A program made the position numbers and the translations under genes. Below the pieces are notes generated by a model. It saw only the letters and a list, made by a program, of their open reading frames with translations, did not search any database and was not told where the DNA came from. DNA of 64,000 nt, from assembly GCA_963082975.1 (NCBI GenBank), contig OY720347.1, positions 45,645,155-45,709,154 on the forward strand, in the 5' to 3' direction. This stretch comes from Labia minor. Taxonomy: Eukaryota > Arthropoda > Insecta > Dermaptera > Spongiphoridae. Shown here piece after piece: positions 1 to 10,971 of the stretch (within the stretch, counting starts at the first letter, position 1; each line of letters opens with the position of its first letter).

Positions 1-148
1 GTGACAGGAGAAAAAAAAGATCATCCCATTTTAATATTCTGCTGAAAATAGAAACTCTGGTACATACATTGAAAAATCACAACATCGTTTCCCCCTCTTC
101 ACCCTTTATATTATTGTATATAGATATATGATTCTATATTTGCCCAAA

Positions 149-667
149 CGAGCAGGTCAATAAGACCATGACTTTTTGAATTTTCCGTCTTTTAAATGAA
201 ATGACAACTGGCAGCTGGCAAGCTGGCAACTATCAGCTTCCTGTCGAAATTTTAACCAGCTGGGTCTTTTAGTTTTTTCTTGACATCAATTAATAGCAGA
301 TTAGCTCGTGATTTAAGAAGAAAATGAAAAAAGTGAATTTTCATGAAAATCCATGAATTGAGATATGAATTGTTCCCTAATTCGCCCTACTTTCCGGATT
401 TAGCCCCGAGTGACTATTTCTTGTTTCCAAACCTCAAGAAATGGGCTCGGCGAAAAGAAATTTGATTCTAACGATGAAATTATCTCACAAACAAATACTT
501 ATTTTGATGCCCTCGACAAATTTTATTTTTTGAAAGGTTAAAAAAATTGGAGAAACGTGAACGAAGTGATTAGAGCTCAAAAGACACTACGTTGAAAAAT
601 AAAATAATTTTTTATCCAAAAACATGAGTTTCATTCAAAAAGTCACGGACTTATTGACCTGCCTTCG
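149..667 (+). mobile_element. Internally deleted mariner element, copy 1
   Basis: A short mariner-type element. The ends carry near-perfect inverted repeats of about 30 bp (left from 149, CGAGCAGGTCAATAAG; right ending at 667). Inside, around 350-600, the broken frame reads the C-terminal part of a mariner transposase, including the motif PDLAPSDYFLFPNLKKW, which holds the last catalytic Asp region. The N-terminal DNA-binding half and the first catalytic residues are missing, so it cannot encode an active transposase. The same deletion junction occurs in the copy at 12208-12709, so the deleted form itself was amplified. At about 519 bp it compares with roughly 1.3 kb for full mariners. Confidence 0.8.
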
Positions 668-1866
668 TGCCTATTGTCACAATGAATGTAATTTAATTTA
701 TCAGAATGCCCTTTGAACAGAAATAAATCTTTAAATTGAATTTGTTGTCTTTGAAATATATATTGGTACTATTTTGATGTTCTGGGTTTCCTTTAAATAT
801 AATTAGACATTGAATATTTTCGATTATTTTGAATTGAATTATTTTAGATTTCATTTCCAAGAGAAAATATTTTAAATTGAATAAAAATCTAAATTAGTTA
901 CAATTAAACAAATGACAGTATACTAACATATACTACGTTTAAAAGCTTATAAAGAGACTTTTCAAAAGCATTTATTATCTGATTCTCAGCATACAAAAAC
1001 ATTAAAAAAGACAACCACTCTTTAGAAAATTCAATTTACTTTTATGTATATCTATATTTAAACACAATATTAGATACTTATAATAAATATAATTTTAATA
1101 ATTAAATTTTTATTAAAAATAAAAAAATGGTGGTATTAAGTTGCAAAAAAAGGCAAAGAACCTTGACTTTTTCTTTCTATCTTCAATTCAAAAAGGTATT
1201 ATTTATTTAATCGCTATGTTCAAAGAGTCACAATTCATTTCGTATATAAATCTTATTATTAATCTTTAGGTGGTTGAATCCATTCTTGAATAATATATAT
1301 ATATACCTATATATATATATAAAAAAAAGTTTCCGTCAGAGTTTTGATTATGAAATGTTATTTGCGGCTTCTTTTCATTTGTTTTGGGAGATTTGAATCT
1401 CGATATTTCGTCGTTAATCTTGGGAAGAAAACCTTCGAGCTTTGGAACAAGCTGGATGTGTGTTAGTGTCAGTGTTAATACTAGTGCAGGAATTCTTCAG
1501 AACGCCGTAAGTCAAATACTATCCCCCAATTCAAACCAAATACCTACATTGACTTTTAATTACACATCTTAATAAACGGAATCCCAAAAATTCTCTTAAA
1601 TTTTCTAGAAAATTGCTCCAAAATATGTGCAGAAACACCGAGAAGTCAATTTCTTAAAAACCCGGACTTATAAATATACACACACACATATATATAGGGA
1701 TATATTAGTTTTAATTTGTCTAGTATATATTATTTAAATAAAACCTGATATTCTCTTTGTTTTTAATTTTCAAATTTATATTTTTTTCCTTACCAACGGT
1801 CTTATGATCACCAAAGTTATGTTAAGTTAAAATATTTTTTTTTCAAACTATTAATTAAATAATCTG
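668..1866. other. AT-rich stretch without recognisable gene
   Basis: About 1.2 kb of AT-rich sequence with short (TA)n and (CA)n runs (about 1290-1320 and 1676-1697). The open frame at 1384-1572 has no recognisable motif and I treat it as chance. No repeat relationship to the rest of the window was seen. Confidence 0.5.
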
Positions 1867-2180
1867 GAGTGTCTCCACTCGACTATCTCGCAATTTGAAT
1901 TGGATTAAATAACATAATATATTATATTTAAATCTATATATTTAATACGATAGTGTCCGTCTGTACGCAAAAAACTCCAGAGCCTAAACTACAAGGAGTA
2001 AGGTAACCAAATTTTTCTGAGGTGAAGGGTACCTCAAATGATGAAAAATAAAAAAGAAATTAGAATCTTAGGTAACTCCTGAGCTGAGCTGCGGGTGTTC
2101 CATTTTCCAGAAATATATATAAAGGAGAGTATTTGTATGAATGTAATTTGTTTACTTTTTTGCTGTCATAGAAACAGATA

Positions 2181-2952
2181 TCTTATATATAAAATTCTCG
2201 TGTCACAAAACTTTGAAAAAGTACTCCTCCGAAACGGCTGGACCGATTCTTATGAAATTTTTTATGTATATTCAGTAGGTCTCAGGGCATGTCAGACTTC
2301 CTTCATAAAACCGCTAATTGGTAAGGTGTGTCCAGAGGGTGGAATTTAAATAAAATTAGTTTAGTTACCATAATAGATCATAGAGGCGCTGGTGGCAAAA
2401 ATTTGACATGTATATAAATTCTAATAGGAGACTTGCAAACAAGAATGGTTCGTAGGTATGTGAGCTAGAGCGTCATCTTATGACTTTGCACCCTCAGTTC
2501 GAAACTCGCAAAGGCACATTTTTTTTTAAGTATTATATATTTTTTTTACAAATTTATTAATTTTTATTATTTTAATATTTTATTAAATTAAATTTTATTT
2601 TATTAAATTTTAATATTAAATTTTATTTTATTAAATTAATAATTTTGTCAATTAATTTTTTGTGCATAAATAAACATATATAAAAAACTATATGTAAAAT
2701 TTGAATTTTCATCCATTTTTTCGATTTGTTCCTTTAAAATATAATAAATAATTAAATTAATCCCTACTAGGGGCTCGGAGGGGAGGCCATGGAAGACCAA
2801 TTGTGAACAGGGTGGACAATGTAGGAAGGAACGAGAGATGGGACAGGGTAAGAGTTAGATGGTTATAGCTCAGAATAGGGACACTCGGGGGGTACAGGGG
2901 GCGGAGCCCCCGTCTAGGTGTGGAGAGCGCCGAAGGCGCTCGGAGCAGCTAG
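2181..2952 (+). mobile_element. Helitron nested inside another Helitron
   Basis: A 772-bp element beginning TCTTATATATAAAATTCTCG after an A and ending in the double hairpin plus CTAG before a T. The related Helitron at 54023-55614 lacks it: there the sequence runs straight from CATAGAAACAGATA into TATATATAATTAGAACC. That is a clean empty site apart from a small difference in (TA)n length. The 5' 700 bp match the element starting at 8030. No protein of its own is encoded. A short LINE tail fragment lies at about 2765-2880. Confidence 0.9.
2414..2512 (+). other. tRNA-like module inside the Helitron
   Basis: A stretch with an A-box-like segment (GAGCTAGAGCGTCA) and, about 35 bases on, a B-box-like segment (AGTTCGAAACTC). 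The relative at about 8285-8360 reads GGTCTAAGGCG and GGTTCGAAAC. It could be a captured tRNA or the head of an old SINE. I could not fold a full cloverleaf, so this is not a tRNA gene. Confidence 0.3.
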
Positions 2953-3174
2953 TATATATATATATAATTAGAACCTCTCTCTCTCTCCCTCTATTTAAAA
3001 TTTTAAAAAATGGAGTGTTCTAGCCAAATTAAGAAATTTAAATGCCTTATGTAACATGGATAGGTAAATGAATTGGACTGGAAGAGGAGACATATGATTA
3101 GAGAAATTGGGGAAGAATCAACCGAAATGTAATTAAACAAAAAAATTCAAGAATTATGATACGGATACGACTTA

Positions 3175-3935
3175 CATACAATTAACATACAAAATGTAGA
3201 ATTTGAAAAAGTATAAATATTTAAATACTTAAGATCTCTAATCACGAAGGATAATAATATTCGAGAAGAATTTAAATCGACGTTGAAATTGAGTAACGCC
3301 TGTTATTATGCAGTAAAGGGGCTTATCTCAACAAAGAGGATCAAAATTAAAATATATAAAACAATTATTTTTCATGTTGATCGATGACTAGGGTGACCAT
3401 ATTTCGAAAACACCAAACCGGGACAAACGGTATACCTTTTTTTTAGAACTAAATTGAAAAAATTTTGAAAAAAAAATTACGAAATGTCCTAAATATTGAA
3501 AAAACGGGACAGTAGGCTGTCCCAAAGACATTTTTGGTGCAGAGCACCTAAAAACGGGACGTTTGGTCACCCTATCGATGACTCTGGGAGACCAGAGTAG
3601 ATTTTAGTATTTGTGAGATTAATATTGTTCGTAGCATTTATAGGCCAAAAGAAGATGAGGATGGCGGAGATGGCATAACGAGAAATAAATAATCAAGAAG
3701 GCAGGGATGGGAAGGGGACGTGGTTGGAATTGGAGAAACTAGAAATTGGGAGAAACCGATTGGGAAACATCCGGTGGAAGACCAAGGACCAAGGTGGGTG
3801 GACAATGAAGGAAGGGACATGGGAGAGATGGGACAGGGTAGGATTTGGTTGTAGCTCAGGATAGGGACTCTTAGAGAAAAGTGGATGCTGCGGCTAAGAA
3901 CTTTCGAAAACTGTAGAGACACAGAGTTAGATAAA
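3175..3935 (+). pseudogene. LINE reverse transcriptase fragment carried by Helitron
   Basis: A broken frame reading the C-terminal part of a non-LTR retrotransposon polyprotein. Pieces seen include LSKR/IKIYKTII, DDSGRPE-type residues, and towards the end a GRPRTRWVDN-like block and a WR..AAKNF block. It is frameshifted, and split by the MITE at 3389-3574. The same fragment recurs at 9790-10415, 17108-17545, 31735-32650 and 54590-55400, mostly inside Helitrons. The open frame on the opposite strand at 3638-3940 is a shadow. Confidence 0.7.
3389..3574. mobile_element. hAT-type MITE inside the LINE fragment
   Basis: A 186-bp element with inverted ends TAGGGTGACCA/TGGTCACCCTA flanked by a perfect 8-bp target duplication, TCGATGAC (381-388 and 575-582 of the 3 kb block). 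An 8-bp duplication points to the hAT superfamily. No coding capacity. The same MITE sits at the same place in the Helitron at 54023-55614, so it entered before that Helitron was copied. Confidence 0.9.
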
Positions 3936-4671
3936 TACAATAATAATATATAATTAATTTACTGATTAAATTAAAATATATTTTACAAGAAAACAAATAC
4001 ATGTCTTATCTACTTATACTGATTGAAACAAAATGGATGAAAACCTTTTACATACAGACATTCAACCAAATACTATGTATCACTCGGGGGTACAGGGGGC
4101 GGAGCCCCTGTCTAGGTGTGAAGAGCGCCAAAGGCGCTCGGAGCAGCTAGTTAAATTTAATTAATTATAAATTATAAATAATAAATATTAAACCAGCGCA
4201 TGTTTGGTTTTTTATTGAGGGCACCTGGCACGTGTTGGCGCATGAGATTTGCAGAGTTAAAAAATTAATTCTGGTACTTTCAGCAATTCAATCAAGCTGA
4301 AATTCTATATATAGCAGTTTTATACAATTATTAATCATGTGAAAAATTATCAAACATATATCTTTATTTTTACGGTCACTTTAGAGGAAAAAAAATCAAA
4401 ACGTTGTAGGTAATGACCCTCTTCCGGTTGAGCTACATTTCTCAAAAGTTGATAGAAAACTATGAATTTTGAATAATGCTCATGTACCAAATTGCATCAT
4501 TCTAGCTCAAACCGTTTTTTCGTAATCTTGCCTACATACACACACACACACACACAAACATTTTTCTCAACCTTAGTGAAAATGATTTAGGAACCTTCAA
4601 AACGTATAAAAACATCAAAATCTCAACATCGAAAATTTTCGTGATCGCAATACTATCTCTGGCGAGATAGT

Positions 4672-5610
4672 AAAAAAAAAAGAATATAATATAAAATATT
4701 TATGTAGTGTAATTGTTGTAATGGCTCTAATTTCAATCATGAAATCAAATATAATTTAATTTTTTCAATGTTAATTTAAAAATCTCAAAAAAAAAAATCA
4801 GTCGATTTCTTTTTTTGGTTAGTTAAATAATCAGATATTTTCATCTTGAAATTAAAAAAAAAAAGAACTTAAAGGCGAGTGAACCATTTGATCCATCCGT
4901 CATCCGCAAGCTTTGGCACTCAGCTCCTTATGTTATCAGATCGTGGAGTTTCATTCCTTCCCAGACACAAGTAGTGAAAAGATAAATTATCAAGTCTGGC
5001 GATATTGGTAGGGTAGTCACGACTTGGCACTGGCAATCATCATTTTGAAAGCTCAAGGGTGAGAGTTTCAAGACACAAAGGCATCTTTTTTGAATGTGTC
5101 ACGCTGTTTCGTGGAACGTACTAAGAACAAGTCTATTTTCACACAAGTCAGAGAATATTTATGTGTATCTATTTATATAGTGCTTCTTTTTTGAATTGAA
5201 CTTGAACACAAAAATAATCATGTCTCTTTTATTATTTATTTGTAATGCCAATTTTTCTTTAACAAAAAGGCTAATTATTAAATAAAAATAATTATCATCT
5301 AAAATTTCATATTTATATTTAAGTAGAAATATTTTAATAAAAATATTTTTTAAATATTTAAAGAGTAAGATTCTCTATATATTATATAAAAATAGACTAA
5401 ATAGCATTGATAAATCCTAATAGGTGGTCAGTTATATTAAGCAAATGAAAAAGCTGATTAATATAACTAAAAGGTTTTTTTTAATATTTTCATTAGTTTG
5501 AAAATATTATTAAAAATATATTTTTAAACATAATTTTGTTTAGCATCAGATAATCATTTGAATACATTTTTAACTAATATTTATTTGTAAACTAACTATG
5601 TGCTTTATAT
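4672..5610. other. Unassigned stretch, part of higher GC
   Basis: The ends are AT-rich. The middle (about 4870-5180) is clearly less AT-rich, reads as unique sequence and has no long frame. No match to the repeats in this window was seen, and no function can be given. Confidence 0.4.
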
Positions 5611-6288
5611 CAGTGGCGTACCTAAGGGTGGGGGTGCGGTCCGCACCGGGCGGCACTTATCTTGGGGCGGCATTTTTTATATTTAGTTATAGTTGTAAAA
5701 AGCAACTCTTATTCATTTCATATTTATTTTTTTTCTTTCTTGAATAATAAATGATTATTATGATTATTATAAGTTTACTATTTGTTTTATATAAATTATG
5801 ATCAACTATATGATTTCGAATAATTATTCCTCGGTGTATATAAATGCATTTTAGTGTAAATTTTGAATTCTAATTCCAAGAACAGGATAATAATTTTATT
5901 TTATTGTATTCATTAAAATTCGTTGAATTCGTAAACGCATCTTTAAAATTTTGTTCGGCAAAATTATCTTCGTTCTATAATAAGTCAATTAAGACTACAA
6001 AATCTTGCAATATTGTCAATAGAACAAGAAATTACAAATATTATAAATTTTGAGAGCATTATACACGATTTTTCTAGTATGAAAACTAGAAGAGTAAATG
6101 TTAAATAAATATGTTTACGAGTGCATACAAATATGTGTAAAAAAATTTATTAATTAATATTGATTAAATAACTCAATAATTTATTTATGTGTATTAATTT
6201 ATAAAAACCACTATTTGATTGACTTATAATAGAAAGGGCGGCAAACTGTAGATCGCCCCGGGCGGCAAAAGTTCTAGGTACGCCACTG
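5611..6288. mobile_element. Non-autonomous DNA transposon, hAT-like ends
   Basis: Inverted ends CAGTGGCGTACCTA (5611) and TAGGTACGCCACTG (6288), followed inward by GC-rich GGGCGGC blocks at both ends and an AT-rich core of about 600 bp. No frame is present. The CAGTGGCG start suggests hAT, but the flanking 8-mers CTTTATAT and GTCTACAT agree at only five positions, so the superfamily is not settled. Confidence 0.65.
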
Positions 6289-6309
6289 GTCTACATCCCC
6301 TACCTCGTA

Positions 6310-7560
6310 GTGATTTCGTTAAAAGACTGTATGCAAAAGGTTTTCATTGTTTTAATTTCAATCAGCAAAACTTTCCTTTCGTTTTGTATTGTTATTTATA
6401 ATATATTTTAATTTACTCAGTAAATTAATTATATGTATTATTGTTTAATATTTCTCAATCATTTCATTTTTATATTTTATTGTCATTGAATAATTGAATA
6501 TTTTTAATTATAATTAAAATTTAAAAAAAAATTTAAAGATAGAGATACGAGACAAAAATTAACATTTTTAACGTTATTAAATTATAAATAAACTAAAAAT
6601 ATATACATTCATTAATAGTATTAATTTAAATAAATTTATTGATTTGGTTGTTATGTGGTTTCGCTTTTCTTAATTTTTTTAGTCCATAGTTGTCCTCCTC
6701 CCTCCCAAGAAACTTAACTATCAATCTGACTTTTGGCCTGAATCTGAATTGATATTCTCCTAAGATTAGAAGAAACTTATAAATTGTCTCCTTTCACAGT
6801 CCAATTCATTTACCCATCCATGTTACATGAGGCATCTAAATTTCTAAATTTGGCTAAAACACTTTCCGTTTTTTTAAAATTTAAAATAGAGAAAGAGAGA
6901 GAGAGAGAGGTTCTAAAAAATTATATTCGAAGAGTTTAAGTATATATTATTAATATAAGTTTTTTTTATAAATTTATCAAAATAACTTTTATTTTAATAT
7001 TCTCAAATAATACCCCTATTTTAATATTGAAATTAAAATTACATCTTTTAAAGTATTATAATTACATTCATATTTCTGAATTTAATACCAAATTGATTTT
7101 CAAAATTTTCTATTTTATTTGCATATGATTGATTGTATTAAAATTTAATCAAATTCAAATATTCTAATTTTTCAAATTATATACAATTTGATATTATTTT
7201 TTTATCAAATAAATCACAAAAACATAATAAATATAAAAAGGAACCTATTAATAAATTATAATAGAATATAAGGATTTGTATTTAAAACAAATTTAAAATA
7301 TTTACCCAATTTCAAAAAGAGAAAAATTTAAAACAACTTTAGATTGAATAAAAACTCATATTTTAATCTTTATATAATCAATAATCATTTTTGCATTTAA
7401 AATATAGCAGTAATTAATAATTGAGTAATTAAACTAAATACAAAAACAAAGATAATATAATTTAGTCATTTTAATTGACATTTTAAAAATAATATTTAGT
7501 CAGCTATAAGTAGGTTTTTAAAAAAATTGTATATTATATTAATAGCTGAAAGAGGAGATA
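6310..7560 (-). mobile_element. Helitron relic, reverse orientation
   Basis: The sequence is the reverse complement of the interior of the long Helitrons. 6320-6460 matches the segment just upstream of the 3' hairpins (about 3930-4070), 6560-6700 matches 31400-31540 reversed, and 6770-6920 matches 2960-3100 reversed, including a (GA)n run. 7300-7500 matches 9200-9330 reversed. Neither Helitron end is preserved and no protein is encoded. Confidence 0.6.
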
Positions 7561-7589
7561 ATTTTATATAAGTAATTAAAGTAATTAAA

Positions 7590-7805
7590 AGTAGATAGAA
7601 AACAACGAATTTTTAATAATGCCCATGTACCAAATTTCATGATTCTAGCTCCAACCGTTTTTGAGTAATCTTTTCTACATACACACATACACACACAGAG
7701 ACAGACATAGTGAAAATGATTGAGCAACCTTCAAAACTTATAAAAACATAAAAATCTCGACATCGAAAATTTTCGTGATCGCAATTCTATCTCTGGCGAG
7801 ATAGT
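7590..7805 (-). mobile_element. HINE-1 copy B, 3'-truncated
   Basis: The 5' half of HINE-1 on the minus strand. It has the subterminal repeat GCGAGATAGT (plus-strand view) at 7796-7805, the conserved body, and a short (CA)n run near 7680-7697. The 3' half with the second repeat and hairpin is absent. Confidence 0.75.
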
Positions 7806-8394
7806 AAAAAAGAACATATAAAAAACTACTTCTTAAAAATAAAAGATATATAATAGAATAGAATATTTATTATAAAATTATAGTTTCAAATCAGTCCAAT
7901 TTTTACTATATCTGGCGAGATAGTATTGAGATTACGGAAATTTTCGATATCGAGATTTTTGTTTTTATACATTTTGAAGATTCCTGAATCATTTTCACTA
8001 AGGTTGAGAAAAATGTCTATCTTATATATAAAATTCTCGTGTCACAAAACTTTGAAATCATACTCCTCCGAAACGGCTTGACCGATTCTTATGAAATTTT
8101 TTATGTATATTCAGTAGGTCTCAGGGCATGTCAGACTTCCTTTAGAAAACCGCTAATTGGTAAGGTGTGTCCAGGAAATGCTAATTAATTAAAAATAGTT
8201 TAGTTACCATACTAGCTCATAGAGGCACTGGTGGCGAAAATTTGACATCATATATATATCCTGATAGGAGCATTCAAAAATAAGTGGTTCGTAGGTGAAC
8301 GGTCTAAGGCGTTAACTTATGACTTTGTACTTTCGGTTCGAAACTAGCAAAGGCACATTTTTTTTTTTTTTATTATATATTTTTTTTACAAATT

Positions 8395-8806
8395 TATTAA
8401 TTTTTATTATTTTAATATTTTATTAAATTAAATTTTATTATTAAATTGTATTTTATTAAATTTTAATTTTAAATTTTATTTTATTAAATTTTAATTTTAA
8501 ATTTTATTTTATTAAATTTTAATTTTAAATTTTATTTTATTAAATTTTAATATTAAATTTTATTTTATTAAATTTTAATATTAAATTTTATTTTATTAAA
8601 TTTTAATATTAAATTTTAATATTAAATTTTATTTTATTAAATTTTAATATTAAATTTTAATATTAAATTTTATTTTATTAAATTTTAACATTAAATTTTA
8701 TTTCATTCAATTTTAATATTAAATTTTATTTCATTCAATTTTAATATTAAATTTTATTTTATTAAATTTTAATATTAAATTTTATTTTATTAAATTAATA
8801 ATTATG
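8395..8806 (+). repeat. AT-rich minisatellite within the Helitron
   Basis: About 15 repeats of a roughly 24-26 bp unit built on ATTTTATTTTATTAAATTTTA, with TAATATTAAA spacers. The Helitron at 2181-2952 has a much shorter version at about 2560-2640, so the array has expanded or contracted between copies. Confidence 0.85.
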
Positions 8807-8948
8807 TCAATTAAATTTTGTGAATAAATGAACAAATATAAAAAACTATATATAAAATTTGAATTTTCATCCATTCATTCATTTAAAATGATATTAACTT
8901 TCTCTTCCTTCTTGGAAAAACCCATATTGCCATCCCTAGCGTCAACTA

Positions 8949-10636
8949 TCTATGTATATATATAAAAAAGGTTTTTGTCTGCATATTGCAGCTGGATGCT
9001 CTGTGCTCAGAATTTAAAAATTATTATAATATTTCACTTTTTATTTTAAATTCTAATATTCAAATATCAATTAAATTAAATAATTTATTCTAAAAGTTGT
9101 CATTTAAATTTATTTAATAAAATATTTAGATCATATTTAACTTAATTCTTTATATATAATTGAATATTTCTTCTTTTCTATTTGAAAGTGAAAGCTTAAA
9201 AAAACAGAATATATTATTTTTAAACTTTTATGAATACAAAAATATTTTCTAATCGTCAATTAAAATGACTAAATTATATTATTTTTGTTTTTGTTTCAAT
9301 TATTAATTACAAATATATTTTAAGTGCAAAAATGATTTCTTGGTTAATTAAAATATATTTTTTTAGACAAATGATATAAACGAGATGTTTTAAATTTATG
9401 TCTTTTTTATATTTTTTTATTAATAGGCTTCTTTTTTTATTTTTAACTTTTAATATATTCTCTTTTTTGATATGATATTAATAAAAAATAATATTAAATT
9501 GTATATAAAATTAAAAATTAGAATATTTGAATTTTTTTAAATTTTAACACATGTAATCAATCATATGCATAACGAATGGAAAATTTTGAAAATCAACTTA
9601 GTATTAAATTCAGAAAAAAATACTCATATATAGAATATAATAGACCATTCGAATATAATTTAAAACTATTTTTCTCCTTCTATTTTAAATTTTAAAAAAA
9701 ACGGAGTGTTACGAAATTAAGATGCCTGGATAGATAAATGTGCTGGAAGAGGAGGCAATTTATAATTTTCTTCTAATTCAGATTGAAATTAATAGTGATA
9801 AGAAAATATATTTATTAACAAAATCTTAATATACAAAATGTAGAATTTGAATATGTAGAAGGATAATAATATTTGAGTAAATTTAAATCGAGGTAGAAAT
9901 CGGGAAACGCCTGTTATCATGCAGTAAAGAGGGTTATCTCATCAAAATTATTATCAAAAGGAATCAAAATTAAAATATTTGAAAACCAATTATTTTGCCT
10001 GCCTGTTGTATTATATGGGTGGGACGCATGGTCTATGACCCTGGGAGATGAGAGTAGATTCAGAGTATTCTTTCCAGCATATATTGGCCAAAGAAAGGTG
10101 AGGTCACCGGGGAATGGCGGAGACTGCATAACGAGGAATGGCATGACCTCTATGCATCTTCAGAAATAGTTAGGGTTATAAAAGCGAAAAAGCTGCGATA
10201 GGCAGGAGACGTGGCTAGAATGGGAGAGGAAAAAGATATTGGATTGGAAAACGGTGCGGAGACCGATTGGAAAACGTCCGCTTGGAAGACCAAGGACGCG
10301 TAGGAAGGGACGTAAGAGAGATGGGGCAAGGGCTCAAGATAGGGACACTTGGAGAAATGTGGTTGCTGCGGCCAAGTACTTTCGAGTTTCTTAGAGTCAC
10401 AGAGATAGATAGATATAACATATACAATAATATACAATAATAATATATATAATTAAAATATATTTTAAATAAGAACACAAAAAGAAATGTATGTTTTATG
10501 TAATATACTGATTGAAACAAAATGGATGAAAACCTTTTACTACTCTTAACCAAATACTAAGTACCACTCGGGGGGGTACAGGGGGCGGAGCCCCCGTCTA
10601 GGTGCGGAGAGCGCCGAAGGCGCTCGGGGCAGCTAG
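8949..10636 (+). mobile_element. Second Helitron 5' end, shared 3' end
   Basis: TCTATGTATATATATAAAAA followed by GGTTTTTGTCTGCA, preceded by an A. This 5' end type recurs at 17826 and 56072. From here to 10636 the sequence matches 31230-32893, so the natural unit of this family probably runs from 8949 to 10636. Confidence 0.6.
9790..10415 (+). pseudogene. LINE reverse transcriptase fragment in Helitron
   Basis: Degenerate C-terminal reverse-transcriptase sequence: an IYKTIILPVVLYG-like stretch, a WSMTLGDESRF block, a KRRLHNEE/HDLYAS block and an end block with TWRN.VAAAK. Several frameshifts and stops are present. It lacks the MITE found in the copies at 3389 and 54826. The minus-strand frames here are shadows. 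Confidence 0.7.
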
Positions 10637-10669
<33 letters not shown>

Positions 10670-10971
10670 ATGTGTGTATGTAGACAAGATTACGCAAAAA
10701 CGTTTGAAGCTAGAATCATGAAATTTGGTATACTAGCATTATTCAAAATTCGTAGTTTTCTATCAATTTTTGAGAATTGTAGCTCAACCAGAAGAGGGTC
10801 ATTACTTACAACGTTTTGATTTTTTTCCTCAAAAGTGACCGTGAAAATAAAGATTTTCACATGATTAAAAATTGTATAAAACTACTATACATTATATAGA
10901 ATTTCAACTTGATTGAATCGCTGAAAGTACCGGAATTAATTTTGAGTAACTAATTTAAAGTGGAGACACTT

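Larger units (their letters stand above)
1933..4150 (+). mobile_element. Helitron, long copy 1
   Basis: It starts with TC after an A and ends with CTAG before a T, as Helitrons do. The 3' end has two hairpins: GGGGC-GGA-GCCCC, then a second close to GAGCGCC-GAA-GGCGCTC, with CTAG 7 bases further on. No Rep/helicase frame is present, so it is non-autonomous. It carries a LINE reverse-transcriptase fragment, a hAT MITE and a second Helitron (2181-2952). Its 5' 240 bp are almost identical to 54023-54264, so the two copies are recent relatives. It inserted into the AT-rich part of HINE-1 copy A. Confidence 0.85.
1867..4671 (-). mobile_element. HINE-1 copy A, split by a Helitron
   Basis: Non-autonomous Helentron-like element on the minus strand, interrupted by the Helitron at 1933-4150. 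Its 5' end is at 4671, where GCGAGATAGT on the plus strand is the 10-bp subterminal repeat. Its 3' end is at 1867-1890, where the partner repeat ACTATCTCGC is followed on the minus side by the hairpin GAGTG-GAGA-CACTC. A (CA)n microsatellite lies at about 4537-4555. The body is clearly related to 28141-28718. No protein is encoded. The family assignment rests on architecture only. Confidence 0.75.
8030..10636 (+). mobile_element. Helitron, composite with two 5' ends
   Basis: It starts TCTTATATATAAAATTC after an A (same 5' end as 2181) and ends with hairpins GGGGGC-GGA-GCCCCC and GAGCGCC-GAA-GGCGCTC, then CTAG at 10633-10636 before a T. A second Helitron-type 5' end lies inside at 8949 but only one 3' end is present, so one element probably landed in the other and shares or has replaced its end. 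It has a tRNA-like module near 8285-8360, an AT minisatellite at 8395-8806 and a LINE fragment at 9790-10415. No Rep/helicase frame. Confidence 0.8.
7905..10971 (+). mobile_element. HINE-1 copy C, split by a Helitron
   Basis: The 5' part is at 7905-8029 and the 3' part at 10637-10971, interrupted exactly at the microsatellite by the Helitron at 8030-10636. After the insertion the element resumes in a (TA)n(TG)n run, and the body continues to a terminal hairpin AAGTG-GAGA-CACTT at 10958-10971. The AT-rich module and 3' subterminal repeat seen in copy D are largely deleted. Confidence 0.75.

Noticed and set aside
3388..3940. Minus-strand open frames of 60 and 100 residues
   Set aside because: Antisense of a LINE fragment and MITE; the sense strand carries the recognisable residues.
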